Assembly (NCBI GenBank): GCA_027010905.1
Contig: JALVBA010000100.1
Location: forward strand, 1 to 10,917
Direction of reading: 5' to 3'
DNA: 10,917 nucleotides
Source of the DNA: Marinilabiliaceae bacterium
GTDB lineage: Bacteria; Bacteroidota; Bacteroidia; Bacteroidales; Marinilabiliaceae
Part shown: piece by piece, positions 1 to 6,978 of the stretch
Layout: each line of letters starts with the position of its first letter
How positions within the stretch are numbered: the first letter of the stretch is position 1
The notes under the pieces: generated by a model
The model's input: only the letters and a program-made list of their open reading frames with translations
Databases searched by the model: none
What the model was told of the DNA's origin: nothing
Position numbers and translations under genes: made by a program

Positions 1-333
1 AAAAGCTAACCATGGGAGTATTGTGCCTTGTCGTGAAATATAACGCGCTGACACTTAGTGTGTTTAAGTTTTTAGGGTTGGATTGCAATTGTTGTCAAAT
101 GAATTTCAGAAATAAGTTACGAAACAACACCTCGGCAGAAGGGAAAATAGCTCATTTTATTCAACAGATTATACAGTTTATCCAAAATTAAGTTCATAAC
201 GTGGTCACAAATGCCTATTTTTATGTTTTAAAATTCGCTTGCGGATTTAAGGAGAGATATGAATTATTTAACCGAACTCCACAATCATAAATGGAGTAAA
301 GTTTGTAAAGCGATTTTTCAATCTGCGTTGAAA
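1..333. other. Region without a convincing gene, downstream of topB
   Basis: No recognisable gene was found on either strand. One plus-strand frame is open from the window edge to a stop at 189-191, with an ATG at 12 (59 residues, cysteine-rich, no family recognised). It could be a chance ORF or the tail of a gene cut by the window edge. A second ORF starts at 259 after AAGGAG (249-254), and a short hairpin (231-248, AAATTCGC/GCGGATTT with one G-U pair) lies just before it. That ORF runs about 140 bases into the antisense of topB, so only its first 25 codons are not topB shadow. No strong terminator for topB is visible; the 231-248 hairpin has a C-A mismatch when read on the topB strand. Confidence 0.4.
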
Positions 334-2718
334 TTAAAAATCCAAATGAGCCATGCCGTGTTCATCAATAACAAGTTTACCATCCATCTTTTCTTTGGTT
401 TCAGGGTGGATAAATCCTTTGATTGTGGTGGTTTGCTTTTTAAATATAAGGCTTTCGATTTGGGATTCGGTTAGTGTTTTGCCGTAAATTACAAAGGGTA
501 TGCGAAAGTTACAGTTATTGCGGAAGTTAGTGCATCCGTAGGCGGTTTTTCCTTTTACTATCTCCCCTTTACCGCAAACGGGGCAAATACGTTTCTGTTT
601 TTCTACAATTGAGAGAATTGGCTTGAAGTTATCGTCCAATGTGATGTAACCGTCAACCTTATTGGCTTTGCTCTTGCCTTCGGTTTGGGAGGTACTTGCT
701 GTAAAACCCTTTAAAATATCGGTCTTGCCGGATTTTATCAGTTTCTCAAACTGTTTCTGAGGAATTTTCTTTCCTTCAAAAACATAAGGAATAATAGTTT
801 TACAACCTGATTTGTATTCGGAGCAACCCCATGCATTGTGACCTGCAAGCATCTGCCCTTTTCCACACTGGGGGCATGCAATCTCAACTGGCTTGGACGA
901 CCTTTTTTTTGTCTGCCTCTTCTCCTCCTCCTCCTCTTCAGAAATGCTCTCGATAGTACGGTAGCTGTTGTCTTTTTTTACATTAAATACAACATCAGAA
1001 ACCATCTGTTTAAGTTCCTTCATGAAATCACCAATATCATACTTTCCACGTTCAATCTCTCTCATCTTCTTCTCCCAGATACCGGTCAGTTCAGCCGATT
1101 TAAGCATGTCGTTGCGTATGGTGTGAATAAGTTGAATACCGGTAATTGTAGGTGAAATATTCTTACGCTCTTTCAGTATGTACTTACGGCGAAACAGTGT
1201 CTCTATAATTGCGGCCCGTGTTGATGGCCGGCCAATTCCGTTCTCTTTCATCAGGTCACGCAGCTCCTCGTCATCAACCTGTTTGCCTGCCGACTCCATT
1301 GCTCTAAGCAGAGTTGCTTCGGTGTAGAGTTTAGGTGGCTGAGTCTCTTTTTCAATCAACTCCGGCTCATGAGAGCCTATTTCTCCTTTGGCGAATTCCG
1401 GCATCAGCAACTCCTCTTTGGTAGTGCTGCCTGTTTTGGGAAATACGACCCTCCAGCCCGGATTAATAATCTGTTTGCCGGTAGCTTTGAAATCGATATC
1501 TTCTACCTTGCCAAGTACCTGTGTGATGGAGATTATACTATCGGGGTAGAAGGCTGCAATAAATCTTCGTGTAACAAGATCGTAGATTAGCTGTTCGTTA
1601 CGTGAAAGATTTCCGGCTGCAACACCGGTTGGAATGATGGCGTGGTGGTCGGTAACCTTTTTATCATCAAAAAGCTTTTTCGACTTCTTGATTTTTTCCT
1701 GTAGCAACGGCTCAGTCAGATTAGAGTAGCTTTTCAGACCTTTTAATATGCCTTCTATTTTATGGTAGATATCCTCGCTCAGGAAAGTGGTATCCACACG
1801 AGGATAGGTTGTCAGTTTCTTTTCGTATAGTGTTTGAATTATTTTCAGCGTATCGTCAGCCGAGAATGCAAATTTCTTGTTTCCCTCAACTTGCAGAGAT
1901 GTCAGGTCAAATAGTCGGGGAGGAGCCTCTTTACCTCTCTTTCTGCTGAAATCAACCACCTCAAACTCCTTCTCCTTAATCTTCTCAAGCGTTGACTCTG
2001 CCTCCTCTTTTTTCAGGAATCGTCCTTTTGTGGCTGAGAAGAGTACCTCTTTGAATTTTGTTTTAAGTTCCCAGAACGGTTCGGAAACAAAATTATCAAT
2101 CTCCTTTTGCCGGTTCACTATCAATGCAAGGGTTGGTGTTTGCACTCTGCCGATGGATAGCACCTGACCTTTCTGACCATACTTAAGGGTGTAGAGCCGT
2201 GTTGCATTTATTCCCAGTAACCAGTCGCCGATGGCTCGGGCACTGCCTGCTGCATAAAGGTTGTCAAAATCTTTACTCTCCTTCAGGTTTTTAAACCCTT
2301 CGCGAATAGCCTCTTCGGTGAGCGATGAAATCCATAAACGCTTAACCGGGCAGCTAGCTCTGGCTTTTTGAAGTACCCATCGCTGAATAAGCTCTCCCTC
2401 CTGACCGGCATCACCGCAGTTTATTATCTCGTCAGCCTTTATTACCAACGATTTGATGATGTTGAACTGCTTTTCAACACCCTGATTGCTGATTAGTTTA
2501 ATGCCAAAGTGAGACGGAATAATTGGCAGAAAACCAAGATGCCAACGTTTAAGTTCAGATTTGTAGTCGTGGGGTTCTTTCAGAGTGCAGAAGTGTCCGT
2601 AGGTCCAGGTAACCTGATAGTTGTTTCCCTCAAAAAATCCATCGCGCCTTGTTGTGGCACCCAGAATTTTGGCGATCTCACCTGCTACACTTGGTTTCTC
2701 TGCAATACAAACAATCAT
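334..2718 (-). CDS. topB: DNA topoisomerase III, type IA, with duplicated C-terminal zinc modules
   Basis: Type IA topoisomerase that cuts and passes single DNA strands to relax negative supercoils and resolve linked intermediates. The 794-residue protein starts with the TOPRIM fold (MIVCIAEKPS, catalytic Glu7; acidic motif GDAGQEGE at 102-109). The active-site tyrosine is Tyr305 in TTYPRVDT, with Arg307 in the conserved YPR position. GIGRPSTRA (494-502) is a further family motif. A run of six Glu (594-599) leads into two C4 zinc fingers: Cys615/618/632/639 and Cys712/715/729/736. Each finger is followed by a similar stretch of about 50 residues, so the last ~185 residues are an internal duplication. 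E. coli TopB (653 residues) is shorter. The middle Asp of the usual DxDxE triad is Gly105 here. The gene is divergent from the aminopeptidase; no clear TAnnTTTG promoter was found. The name topB is based on the family, and a plasmid-type topoisomerase III is the main alternative. Confidence 0.95.
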   Translation of the reverse strand: MIVCIAEKPSVAGEIAKILGATTRRDGFFEGNNYQVTWTYGHFCTLKEPHDYKSELKRWHLGFLPIIPSHFGIKLISNQGVEKQFNIIKSLVIKADEIINCGDAGQEGELIQRWVLQKARASCPVKRLWISSLTEEAIREGFKNLKESKDFDNLYAAGSARAIGDWLLGINATRLYTLKYGQKGQVLSIGRVQTPTLALIVNRQKEIDNFVSEPFWELKTKFKEVLFSATKGRFLKKEEAESTLEKIKEKEFEVVDFSRKRGKEAPPRLFDLTSLQVEGNKKFAFSADDTLKIIQTLYEKKLTTYPRVDTTFLSEDIYHKIEGILKGLKSYSNLTEPLLQEKIKKSKKLFDDKKVTDHHAIIPTGVAAGNLSRNEQLIYDLVTRRFIAAFYPDSIISITQVLGKVEDIDFKATGKQIINPGWRVVFPKTGSTTKEELLMPEFAKGEIGSHEPELIEKETQPPKLYTEATLLRAMESAGKQVDDEELRDLMKENGIGRPSTRAAIIETLFRRKYILKERKNISPTITGIQLIHTIRNDMLKSAELTGIWEKKMREIERGKYDIGDFMKELKQMVSDVVFNVKKDNSYRTIESISEEEEEEKRQTKKRSSKPVEIACPQCGKGQMLAGHNAWGCSEYKSGCKTIIPYVFEGKKIPQKQFEKLIKSGKTDILKGFTASTSQTEGKSKANKVDGYITLDDNFKPILSIVEKQKRICPVCGKGEIVKGKTAYGCTNFRNNCNFRIPFVIYGKTLTESQIESLIFKKQTTTIKGFIHPETKEKMDGKLVIDEHGMAHLDF

Positions 2719-2815
2719 TTAAAAACCCTCTTATTACCCCTTCATTATAGTAAGGTGTGTTGTTTAAAAATCTATTTGCGAAAATAGTAAAATAAAATGC
2801 AATGGTCTGATTTTT

Positions 2816-2871
2816 TTGAGGATTTGAGTATTCGAGTATCTGAGTAATTGAGGATTTGAGGATTTTGATTT
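2816..2871. repeat. Degenerate octamer tandem array, left arm
   Basis: Seven consecutive 8-bp units in register, starting TTGAGGAT, TTGAGTAT, TCGAGTAT, CTGAGTAA, TTGAGGAT, TTGAGGAT, with a last decayed unit TTTGATTT. The consensus is TTGAGKAT. The array lies between the divergent topB and aminopeptidase genes. Its units match the reverse complement of those in the array at 2881-2959, so the two form an inverted pair around a spacer of about nine bases. Confidence 0.85.
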
Positions 2872-2880
2872 TTAAGTTGT

Positions 2881-2959
2881 CAATTCCCCAGTTCCCCAGT
2901 TCCTCAATTCCCATTTCCTCAGTTTATCAATTCCTCATATTCTCAGTTCCTCAATTATT
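2881..2959. repeat. Degenerate octamer tandem array, right arm (inverted)
   Basis: Ten consecutive units: CAATTCCC, CAGTTCCC, CAGTTCCT, CAATTCCC, ATTTCCT (7 bp), CAGTTTAT, CAATTCCT, CATATTCT, CAGTTCCT, CAATTATT. The consensus CARTTCCT is, on the other strand, a circular permutation of TTGAGGAA, the same unit family as the left arm. RNA or single-stranded DNA spanning both arms could fold into a long imperfect hairpin. The array ends five bases before the probable -7 box of the aminopeptidase promoter. Confidence 0.85.
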
Positions 2960-2963
2960 TATG

Positions 2964-2971
2964 TACATTTG
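2964..2971 (+). promoter_or_regulatory. Probable -7 promoter box of the M18 aminopeptidase gene
   Basis: TACATTTG matches the Bacteroidetes -7 consensus TAnnTTTG exactly. It would start transcription about 20 bases before the ATG at 2999. No TTTG-type -33 element lies 18-20 bases upstream; that position (about 2941-2946) is inside the octamer array. Confidence 0.5.
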
Positions 2972-2998
2972 AGATAAATTATACAAAACAAAAAAGTT

Positions 2999-4300
2999 AT
3001 GACTAAAGATATTCAGTTAGCTGAAGAGTTGATAGATTTTATACATAGCAGTCCTACTGCTTTTCATGTGGTTGAAAATGTAGCACTAGAGCTTGAGAGT
3101 AAAGGGTATAAAAATCTGAAACTAACCGAAGAGTGGACAATAGAAAAGGGGGGCAAATACTACATCACAAAAAATGATTCCGCACTTTTTGCTTTTGATA
3201 CCGGTACTTTACCAATGGAAGATGGGGGTATTAAGATGATTTGTGCTCACTCTGACTCCCCGGGGTTTAAGATTAAGCCAAATCCGGAGATGGTTGTTGA
3301 CGGTAAACTGTTAAAGCTGAACACGGAGGTGTATGGAGAACCCATCCTGATGAGCTGGCTCGACAGGCCACTCTCAATTGCCGGCAGAGTTATTTTAAAA
3401 TCAGACAATCCTTTAGTTCCAGAGCATAAACTTGTCTCCCTGCGCCGACCTGTGGTTTATATACCAAACCTTGCTATCCATTTTAATCGAACAGTAAACG
3501 ATGGTGTTGCGCTGAATAAACAGAAAGATATGCTGCCTCTGATTTCTACAGTTACCGAGAGTCTGGAGAAGGATGATTTTCTGCTGAATTTGATAGCTAA
3601 TGAGTTGCAGATTGAGAGTGGGGAGATACTTGACTTCGACCTGTTCCTTTATGAGTATGAGAAAGGATGCGTGCTGGGTGTTAATAATGAGTTTATCTCC
3701 AGCCCTAAGCTTGATGACTTGGCAATGGTTCATGCCGGACTTAAAGCCCTTACAAATAGCGGTGAAAGTAAATCGGCCAAAATGCTTTGTGTTTTCGACA
3801 ATGAGGAGGTTGGTAGCGGAACTAAGCAGGGGGCAGGCTCTCCGGTACTGAAACATATTATTGACCGAATTTCTGAAAAAATGGGAATGATTCAGGAGCA
3901 AAAACTGAGAACTCTTTACAACTCATTTATGATATCAGCCGACATGGCTCACTCAATACATCCAAATCAGATTGAGAAGCACGACCCTGTTTTACATCCG
4001 GTACTAAATGGGGGGCCGGTGATTAAGATTCATGCTAACCAAAAATATACTACCGATGGTGATAGTGGTGCTGTTTTTGAATCATTGTGTGGTATGGCGG
4101 ACGTTCCCTGCCAGAAATTTGTTAACCGCTCCGATATGGTTGGAGGCTCAACACTAGGTAATGTGTCAACCGGTCAGTTAGATATTCGTTCTGTTGATGT
4201 GGGAAATCCAATGCTTGCAATGCACTCTGTTCGTGAATTTGGAGGAGTGAAAGACCACGCATACATGAGCAAGGTATTTGAAGTATTCTATGACCTTTAA
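2999..4300 (+). CDS. M18 family metallo-aminopeptidase
   Basis: Cytosolic di-zinc aminopeptidase of the M18 family (LAP4/ApeB/aspartyl aminopeptidase type), which removes N-terminal residues, often acidic ones, from peptides. The expected metal and catalytic residues are all present: His84 in AHSDSPG, bridging Asp239 in SPKLDDL, catalytic Glu269 and metal Glu270 in DNEEVGSGT, Asp315 in SADMAHS, and His409 in LAMHSVRE. The 433-residue length is normal for the family. HANQKYTTDG (345-354) is a further family signature. The ATG at 2999 fits the standard N-terminus and has an A-rich leader (AAAACAAAAAAGTT) rather than a Shine-Dalgarno. There is no signal peptide. It appears to be a single-gene unit, with no GC-rich terminator before the tRNA promoter. 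Substrate preference cannot be read from the sequence, so no gene symbol is given. Confidence 0.93.
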   Translation: MTKDIQLAEELIDFIHSSPTAFHVVENVALELESKGYKNLKLTEEWTIEKGGKYYITKNDSALFAFDTGTLPMEDGGIKMICAHSDSPGFKIKPNPEMVVDGKLLKLNTEVYGEPILMSWLDRPLSIAGRVILKSDNPLVPEHKLVSLRRPVVYIPNLAIHFNRTVNDGVALNKQKDMLPLISTVTESLEKDDFLLNLIANELQIESGEILDFDLFLYEYEKGCVLGVNNEFISSPKLDDLAMVHAGLKALTNSGESKSAKMLCVFDNEEVGSGTKQGAGSPVLKHIIDRISEKMGMIQEQKLRTLYNSFMISADMAHSIHPNQIEKHDPVLHPVLNGGPVIKIHANQKYTTDGDSGAVFESLCGMADVPCQKFVNRSDMVGGSTLGNVSTGQLDIRSVDVGNPMLAMHSVREFGGVKDHAYMSKVFEVFYDL

Positions 4301-4402
4301 TTTTTTTAGATTTTTATTATGATTGATATTGTTGAGAATTAAGGCGTTAATATTAGTTCGTTTTTAAAATTAAATTTTTATACAAGAAATCTAACTTCAG
4401 GT

Positions 4403-4433
4403 ATTGCAGATAAAAAAGATTGAATTATCTTTG
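4403..4433 (+). promoter_or_regulatory. Promoter of tRNA-Asp
   Basis: The -7 box TATCTTTG (4426-4433) matches TAnnTTTG exactly. ATTG (4403-4406) gives a -33 element with a 19-base spacer, the usual Bacteroidetes distance. The predicted start is near 4440, leaving a leader of about 45 bases before the mature tRNA at 4485. This is the best-formed promoter in the window. Confidence 0.75.
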
Positions 4434-4484
4434 CATCGCTTTTGAGAACAAGATGTAGCTCAAGTTGAAAGCAATGAACATATT

Positions 4485-4558
4485 GGTCTGGTAGTTCAGT
4501 TGGTTAGAATGCCGCCCTGTCACGGCGGAGGTCGCGAGTTCGAGTCTCGTCCAGACCG
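4485..4558 (+). tRNA. tRNA-Asp (anticodon GTC)
   Basis: A full cloverleaf can be folded by eye. The acceptor stem is GGTCTGG (4485-4491) with CCAGACC (4551-4557). The anticodon stem is CCGCC/GGCGG (4512-4516, 4524-4528) around loop CTGTCAC, placing anticodon GTC at 4519-4521. The T arm is GCGAG-TTCGAGT-CTCGT with a terminal G-U-type pair, and the discriminator base is G4558. The 3' CCA is not encoded (the next bases are CAA), so it must be added by CCA-adding enzyme. The gene has its own promoter and terminator and is transcribed alone. Confidence 0.98.
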
Positions 4559-4560
4559 CA

Positions 4561-4598
4561 AAAAGCCTGTTAATCGTTTGATTATCAGGCTTTTTTTT
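4561..4598 (+). terminator. Rho-independent terminator of tRNA-Asp
   Basis: AAAAGCCTG (4561-4569) pairs with CAGGCTTTT (4586-4594). After a T-T mismatch, TAATC (4571-4575) pairs with GATTA (4580-4584) around a GTTT loop. Eight T residues run from 4591 to 4598. The A-rich 5' side makes the hairpin nearly symmetrical, but no gene points at it from the right. Confidence 0.9.
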
Positions 4599-4819
4599 AG
4601 TATTGTTAGATTAGTACAGAAATCCAAAAAGCCATAAGGGTATTATTTTGTCATAATATCTTGTTCATTTTTGGTATTTTATTCAATATAAATAGGCCTC
4701 TTTCTAAAGAAAGTATTTTGATCAACTATTTTAAAATATGGTATTTAAAGAGTTATTAGTTATCGTCAACACCTTGAAGTAATATTGAACCTAAATAAGT
4801 CTATTCATTAAATTTTTCT

Positions 4820-4827
4820 TACTTTTG
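4820..4827 (+). promoter_or_regulatory. Probable -7 promoter box of the sulfatase gene
   Basis: TACTTTTG matches TAnnTTTG exactly and ends 29 bases before the ATG at 4857, giving a leader of about 20 bases. No good -33 element is seen at the right distance. The rest of the gap between the tRNA terminator and the sulfatase (4599-4819) is AT-rich and holds nothing else I can identify. Confidence 0.45.
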
Positions 4828-4856
4828 GTTTCATATACTAATCAAAATCATGAGTT

Positions 4857-6326
4857 ATGAAATGCTTCTTCAGAGCACTACTTCTTCCTGTACTATTTAT
4901 TATTATTCTTTCAGGATGTTCTCAAAGGAAGCAGACGAAGAAGAACCTTCCAAATATTGTGTTAATCTTTATGGACGATATGGGATATGGTGATATTGGC
5001 ACTTACGGGGCTATCGATTACCAAACACCCAACCTCGACAATTTGGCAACTGAAGGTATGCGATTCACCAATTTTTATGCAGCACAGGCAGTGTGTAGTG
5101 CATCGCGCGCAGGGCTGCTTACAGGATGTTATCCAAATCGTATAGGTATCTCCGGAGCACTTATGCCATGGGCCAAACACGGACTATCTGACAAGGAGAT
5201 GACAATTGCTGAATTACTAAAACAGAAAGGTTATGCTACTGGGATGGCCGGTAAATGGCATCTTGGGCACTTGAAGCCATTCCTGCCTCTTCAGCATGGG
5301 TTCGATGAATATCTGGGATTACCCTACTCAAACGATATGTGGCCGGTTGATTTTGACGGAACACCTATAACGGACAAATCGCCTAAATCATGGAAGGCAA
5401 AATATCCTCAACTACCTTTAATCGACGGTAACGAAAAAGTTAAAGAGATACGTAATTTTGATGATCAGGGAAGCCTTACAACAGCCTACACTGAGCGAGC
5501 GGTAAGTTTTATCAATAAAAATAAAGATAGGCCATTCTTCTTCTATCTGGCTCACTCAATGGTTCATGTTCCTCTTGGAGTCTCTGATAAGTTTAAGGGC
5601 AAGAGTAAGCAAGGGCTTTTTGGTGATGTGATGATGGAGATTGACTGGTCAGTAGGTCAGGTTTTAAAAGCACTAAAAGATAATGGACTTGAAGATAATA
5701 CATTGGTTATTTTCACCAGTGATAACGGACCGTGGCTGAATTTTGGTAATAATGCCGGCTCAACAGGCGGACTGCGTGAAGGTAAGGGTACAAGTTGGGA
5801 GGGGGGGCAGCGTGAGCCTTGCATAGTTAAATGGCCGGGTGTAGTTCCTGAGGGTGTTATTTGTAATAAATTATCCAGTACCATTGATATATTGCCTACA
5901 CTTGCAGCAATAACTGGTGCTGACCTGCCTGAGCACAAAATTGACGGTGTAAATATCATGTCACTATTAAAAGGTACACCGGATGCCAATCCTCGTGATC
6001 ATTTCTACTATTACTACGGACGGAATAATCTGGAAGGTGTTCGTAAAGATAACTGGAAACTTGTTCTGCCTCACTGGAGTCGCTCTTACGAGGGTGTTTT
6101 GCCGGGGAATGACAGATTTCCGGGGCCTTATGCAAAAGATTCTGTAGGGCTGGAATTATATGATCTTCGCAGAGATCCGGGCGAGCACTACAATGTGATA
6201 GAGCTTTATCCTGATGTTGTAAAAGATATTATGGTATTGGTTGAACAAGCCCGCGAGGATCTAGGTGATGATTTAACTAAAAACGAAGGAATAAATCGTA
6301 GAGAGTCGGGAAGAGTTGCTGAATAG
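4857..6326 (+). CDS. Lipoprotein sulfatase (formylglycine-dependent, family S1)
   Basis: Secreted sulfatase that hydrolyses sulfate esters, most likely on sulfated glycans. The N-terminus is a lipoprotein signal: MKCFF, a hydrophobic stretch, then lipobox LSGC with acylated Cys21. The calcium-binding pair is Asp40-Asp41. The active-site motif is CSASR (80-84), so Cys80 is the residue converted to formylglycine by a maturase not in this window. Other family residues are Lys133 and His135 (GKWHLGH), His233 and His237 (AHSMVHVP), Asp289-Asn290 (TSDNGP) and Lys310. Length (489 residues) is typical. The residues after Cys21 (SQRKQTKKN) are basic and lack the acidic surface-export signal known in Bacteroidetes, so a periplasm-facing inner-leaflet outer-membrane location is inferred. 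There are no SusC/SusD, hydrolase or regulator neighbours. The substrate cannot be told from sequence by eye. Confidence 0.93.
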   Translation: MKCFFRALLLPVLFIIILSGCSQRKQTKKNLPNIVLIFMDDMGYGDIGTYGAIDYQTPNLDNLATEGMRFTNFYAAQAVCSASRAGLLTGCYPNRIGISGALMPWAKHGLSDKEMTIAELLKQKGYATGMAGKWHLGHLKPFLPLQHGFDEYLGLPYSNDMWPVDFDGTPITDKSPKSWKAKYPQLPLIDGNEKVKEIRNFDDQGSLTTAYTERAVSFINKNKDRPFFFYLAHSMVHVPLGVSDKFKGKSKQGLFGDVMMEIDWSVGQVLKALKDNGLEDNTLVIFTSDNGPWLNFGNNAGSTGGLREGKGTSWEGGQREPCIVKWPGVVPEGVICNKLSSTIDILPTLAAITGADLPEHKIDGVNIMSLLKGTPDANPRDHFYYYYGRNNLEGVRKDNWKLVLPHWSRSYEGVLPGNDRFPGPYAKDSVGLELYDLRRDPGEHYNVIELYPDVVKDIMVLVEQAREDLGDDLTKNEGINRRESGRVAE

Positions 6327-6396
6327 TGATATTTTAAACTTTAGATATATGGAAATATAACCAGAGTTCTGTTGTCACCTCCTCTTAAAATACTCC

Positions 6397-6903
6397 TTAC
6401 AACACTTCTCCCAATATCAACTCTCTTTTCAGACTAACCATTTTTATTGCAGTTATTGCAGCCTCATCACCCTTGTTCCCATGTTTACCTCCGGCGCGGT
6501 CGAGTGCTTGCTGCTGATTTAGTGTGGTGAGCAGTCCGAAAATGAACGGAACACTATATTTAATGTTTAGCTCGGTCATTCCCTGCGTCACTCCCTGGCA
6601 GACAAAATCGAAATGTGGTGTCTCTCCCTGAATCACGCACCCTAGACATATAACTGCATCAACATCGGTGTATTCAGCAAAATATTTTCCTGCAGCGGTT
6701 AGTTCAAAGCTTCCCGGAACATACCTTTTTATTATGTTATTGGGATTTATGTCGTGCTTAAGAAGAGTGTTTATTGCTCCGTTACTTAGAGCCTCGGTAA
6801 CTTCAGTGTTCCACTCCGAAACAGCAATCCCTATTTTCATATTGGCAGCAGAAGGAATAGTAGTAGGGTCATACTCTGAAAGATTCTTGTTTTGTGTTGC
6901 CAT
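6397..6903 (-). CDS. ribH: 6,7-dimethyl-8-ribityllumazine synthase (riboflavin biosynthesis)
   Basis: Lumazine synthase condenses 5-amino-6-ribitylaminouracil with dihydroxybutanone phosphate to give the riboflavin precursor lumazine, usually in an icosahedral or pentameric shell in the cytosol. The 168-residue protein carries the family landmarks in order: Trp31 in SEWN (substrate-stacking aromatic position), VPGSFEL (62-68), GCVIQGETPHFDFV (88-101) with catalytic His97, FGLLTT (122-127), and RAGGKHGNKG (136-145). About 20 residues precede the conserved core. Met22 (MKIGIAVSEW) is an alternative start, but 6903 keeps an in-frame ATG. The gene is downstream of the TPR gene on the same strand and convergent with the sulfatase, 70 bases away, with no clear terminator. 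No FMN riboswitch is visible upstream, and no other rib gene is nearby. Confidence 0.96.
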   Translation of the reverse strand: MATQNKNLSEYDPTTIPSAANMKIGIAVSEWNTEVTEALSNGAINTLLKHDINPNNIIKRYVPGSFELTAAGKYFAEYTDVDAVICLGCVIQGETPHFDFVCQGVTQGMTELNIKYSVPFIFGLLTTLNQQQALDRAGGKHGNKGDEAAITAIKMVSLKRELILGEVL

Positions 6904-6925
6904 GATGTGACGAATTAAATAAACA

Positions 6926-6955
6926 AAGGCCGCCTTATGAATAAAAGACAGCCTT
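6926..6955 (-). terminator. Hairpin between the TPR gene and ribH, possible attenuator
   Basis: On the minus strand AAGGCTGTC pairs with GGCGGCCTT over nine positions (two G-U pairs) around a 12-base loop, followed by TGTTTATTTAATT. The wobble pairs would be A-C mismatches on the plus strand, so the fold makes sense only in the TPR-ribH transcript. The T-run is broken, so this is at best a weak terminator or a processing site. Confidence 0.4.
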
Positions 6956-6978
6956 CAAAATTATATAAAAGTTTTATA

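Noticed and set aside
2678..2914. A 78-residue minus-strand ORF upstream of topB
   Set aside because: Its N-terminal half is a translation of the octamer arrays and it ends inside topB in another frame. No family is recognised.
2816..2959. CRISPR array
   Set aside because: The period is 8 bp with no spacers, and there are no cas genes.
3413..3901. A 162-residue antisense ORF within the aminopeptidase gene
   Set aside because: It is the shadow of a gene with all M18 active-site residues, with no recognisable domain of its own.
4485..4600. tRNA-Asp as an integration site for a mobile element carrying the sulfatase
   Set aside because: I saw no repeat of the tRNA 3' end downstream, no integrase and no shift in composition.
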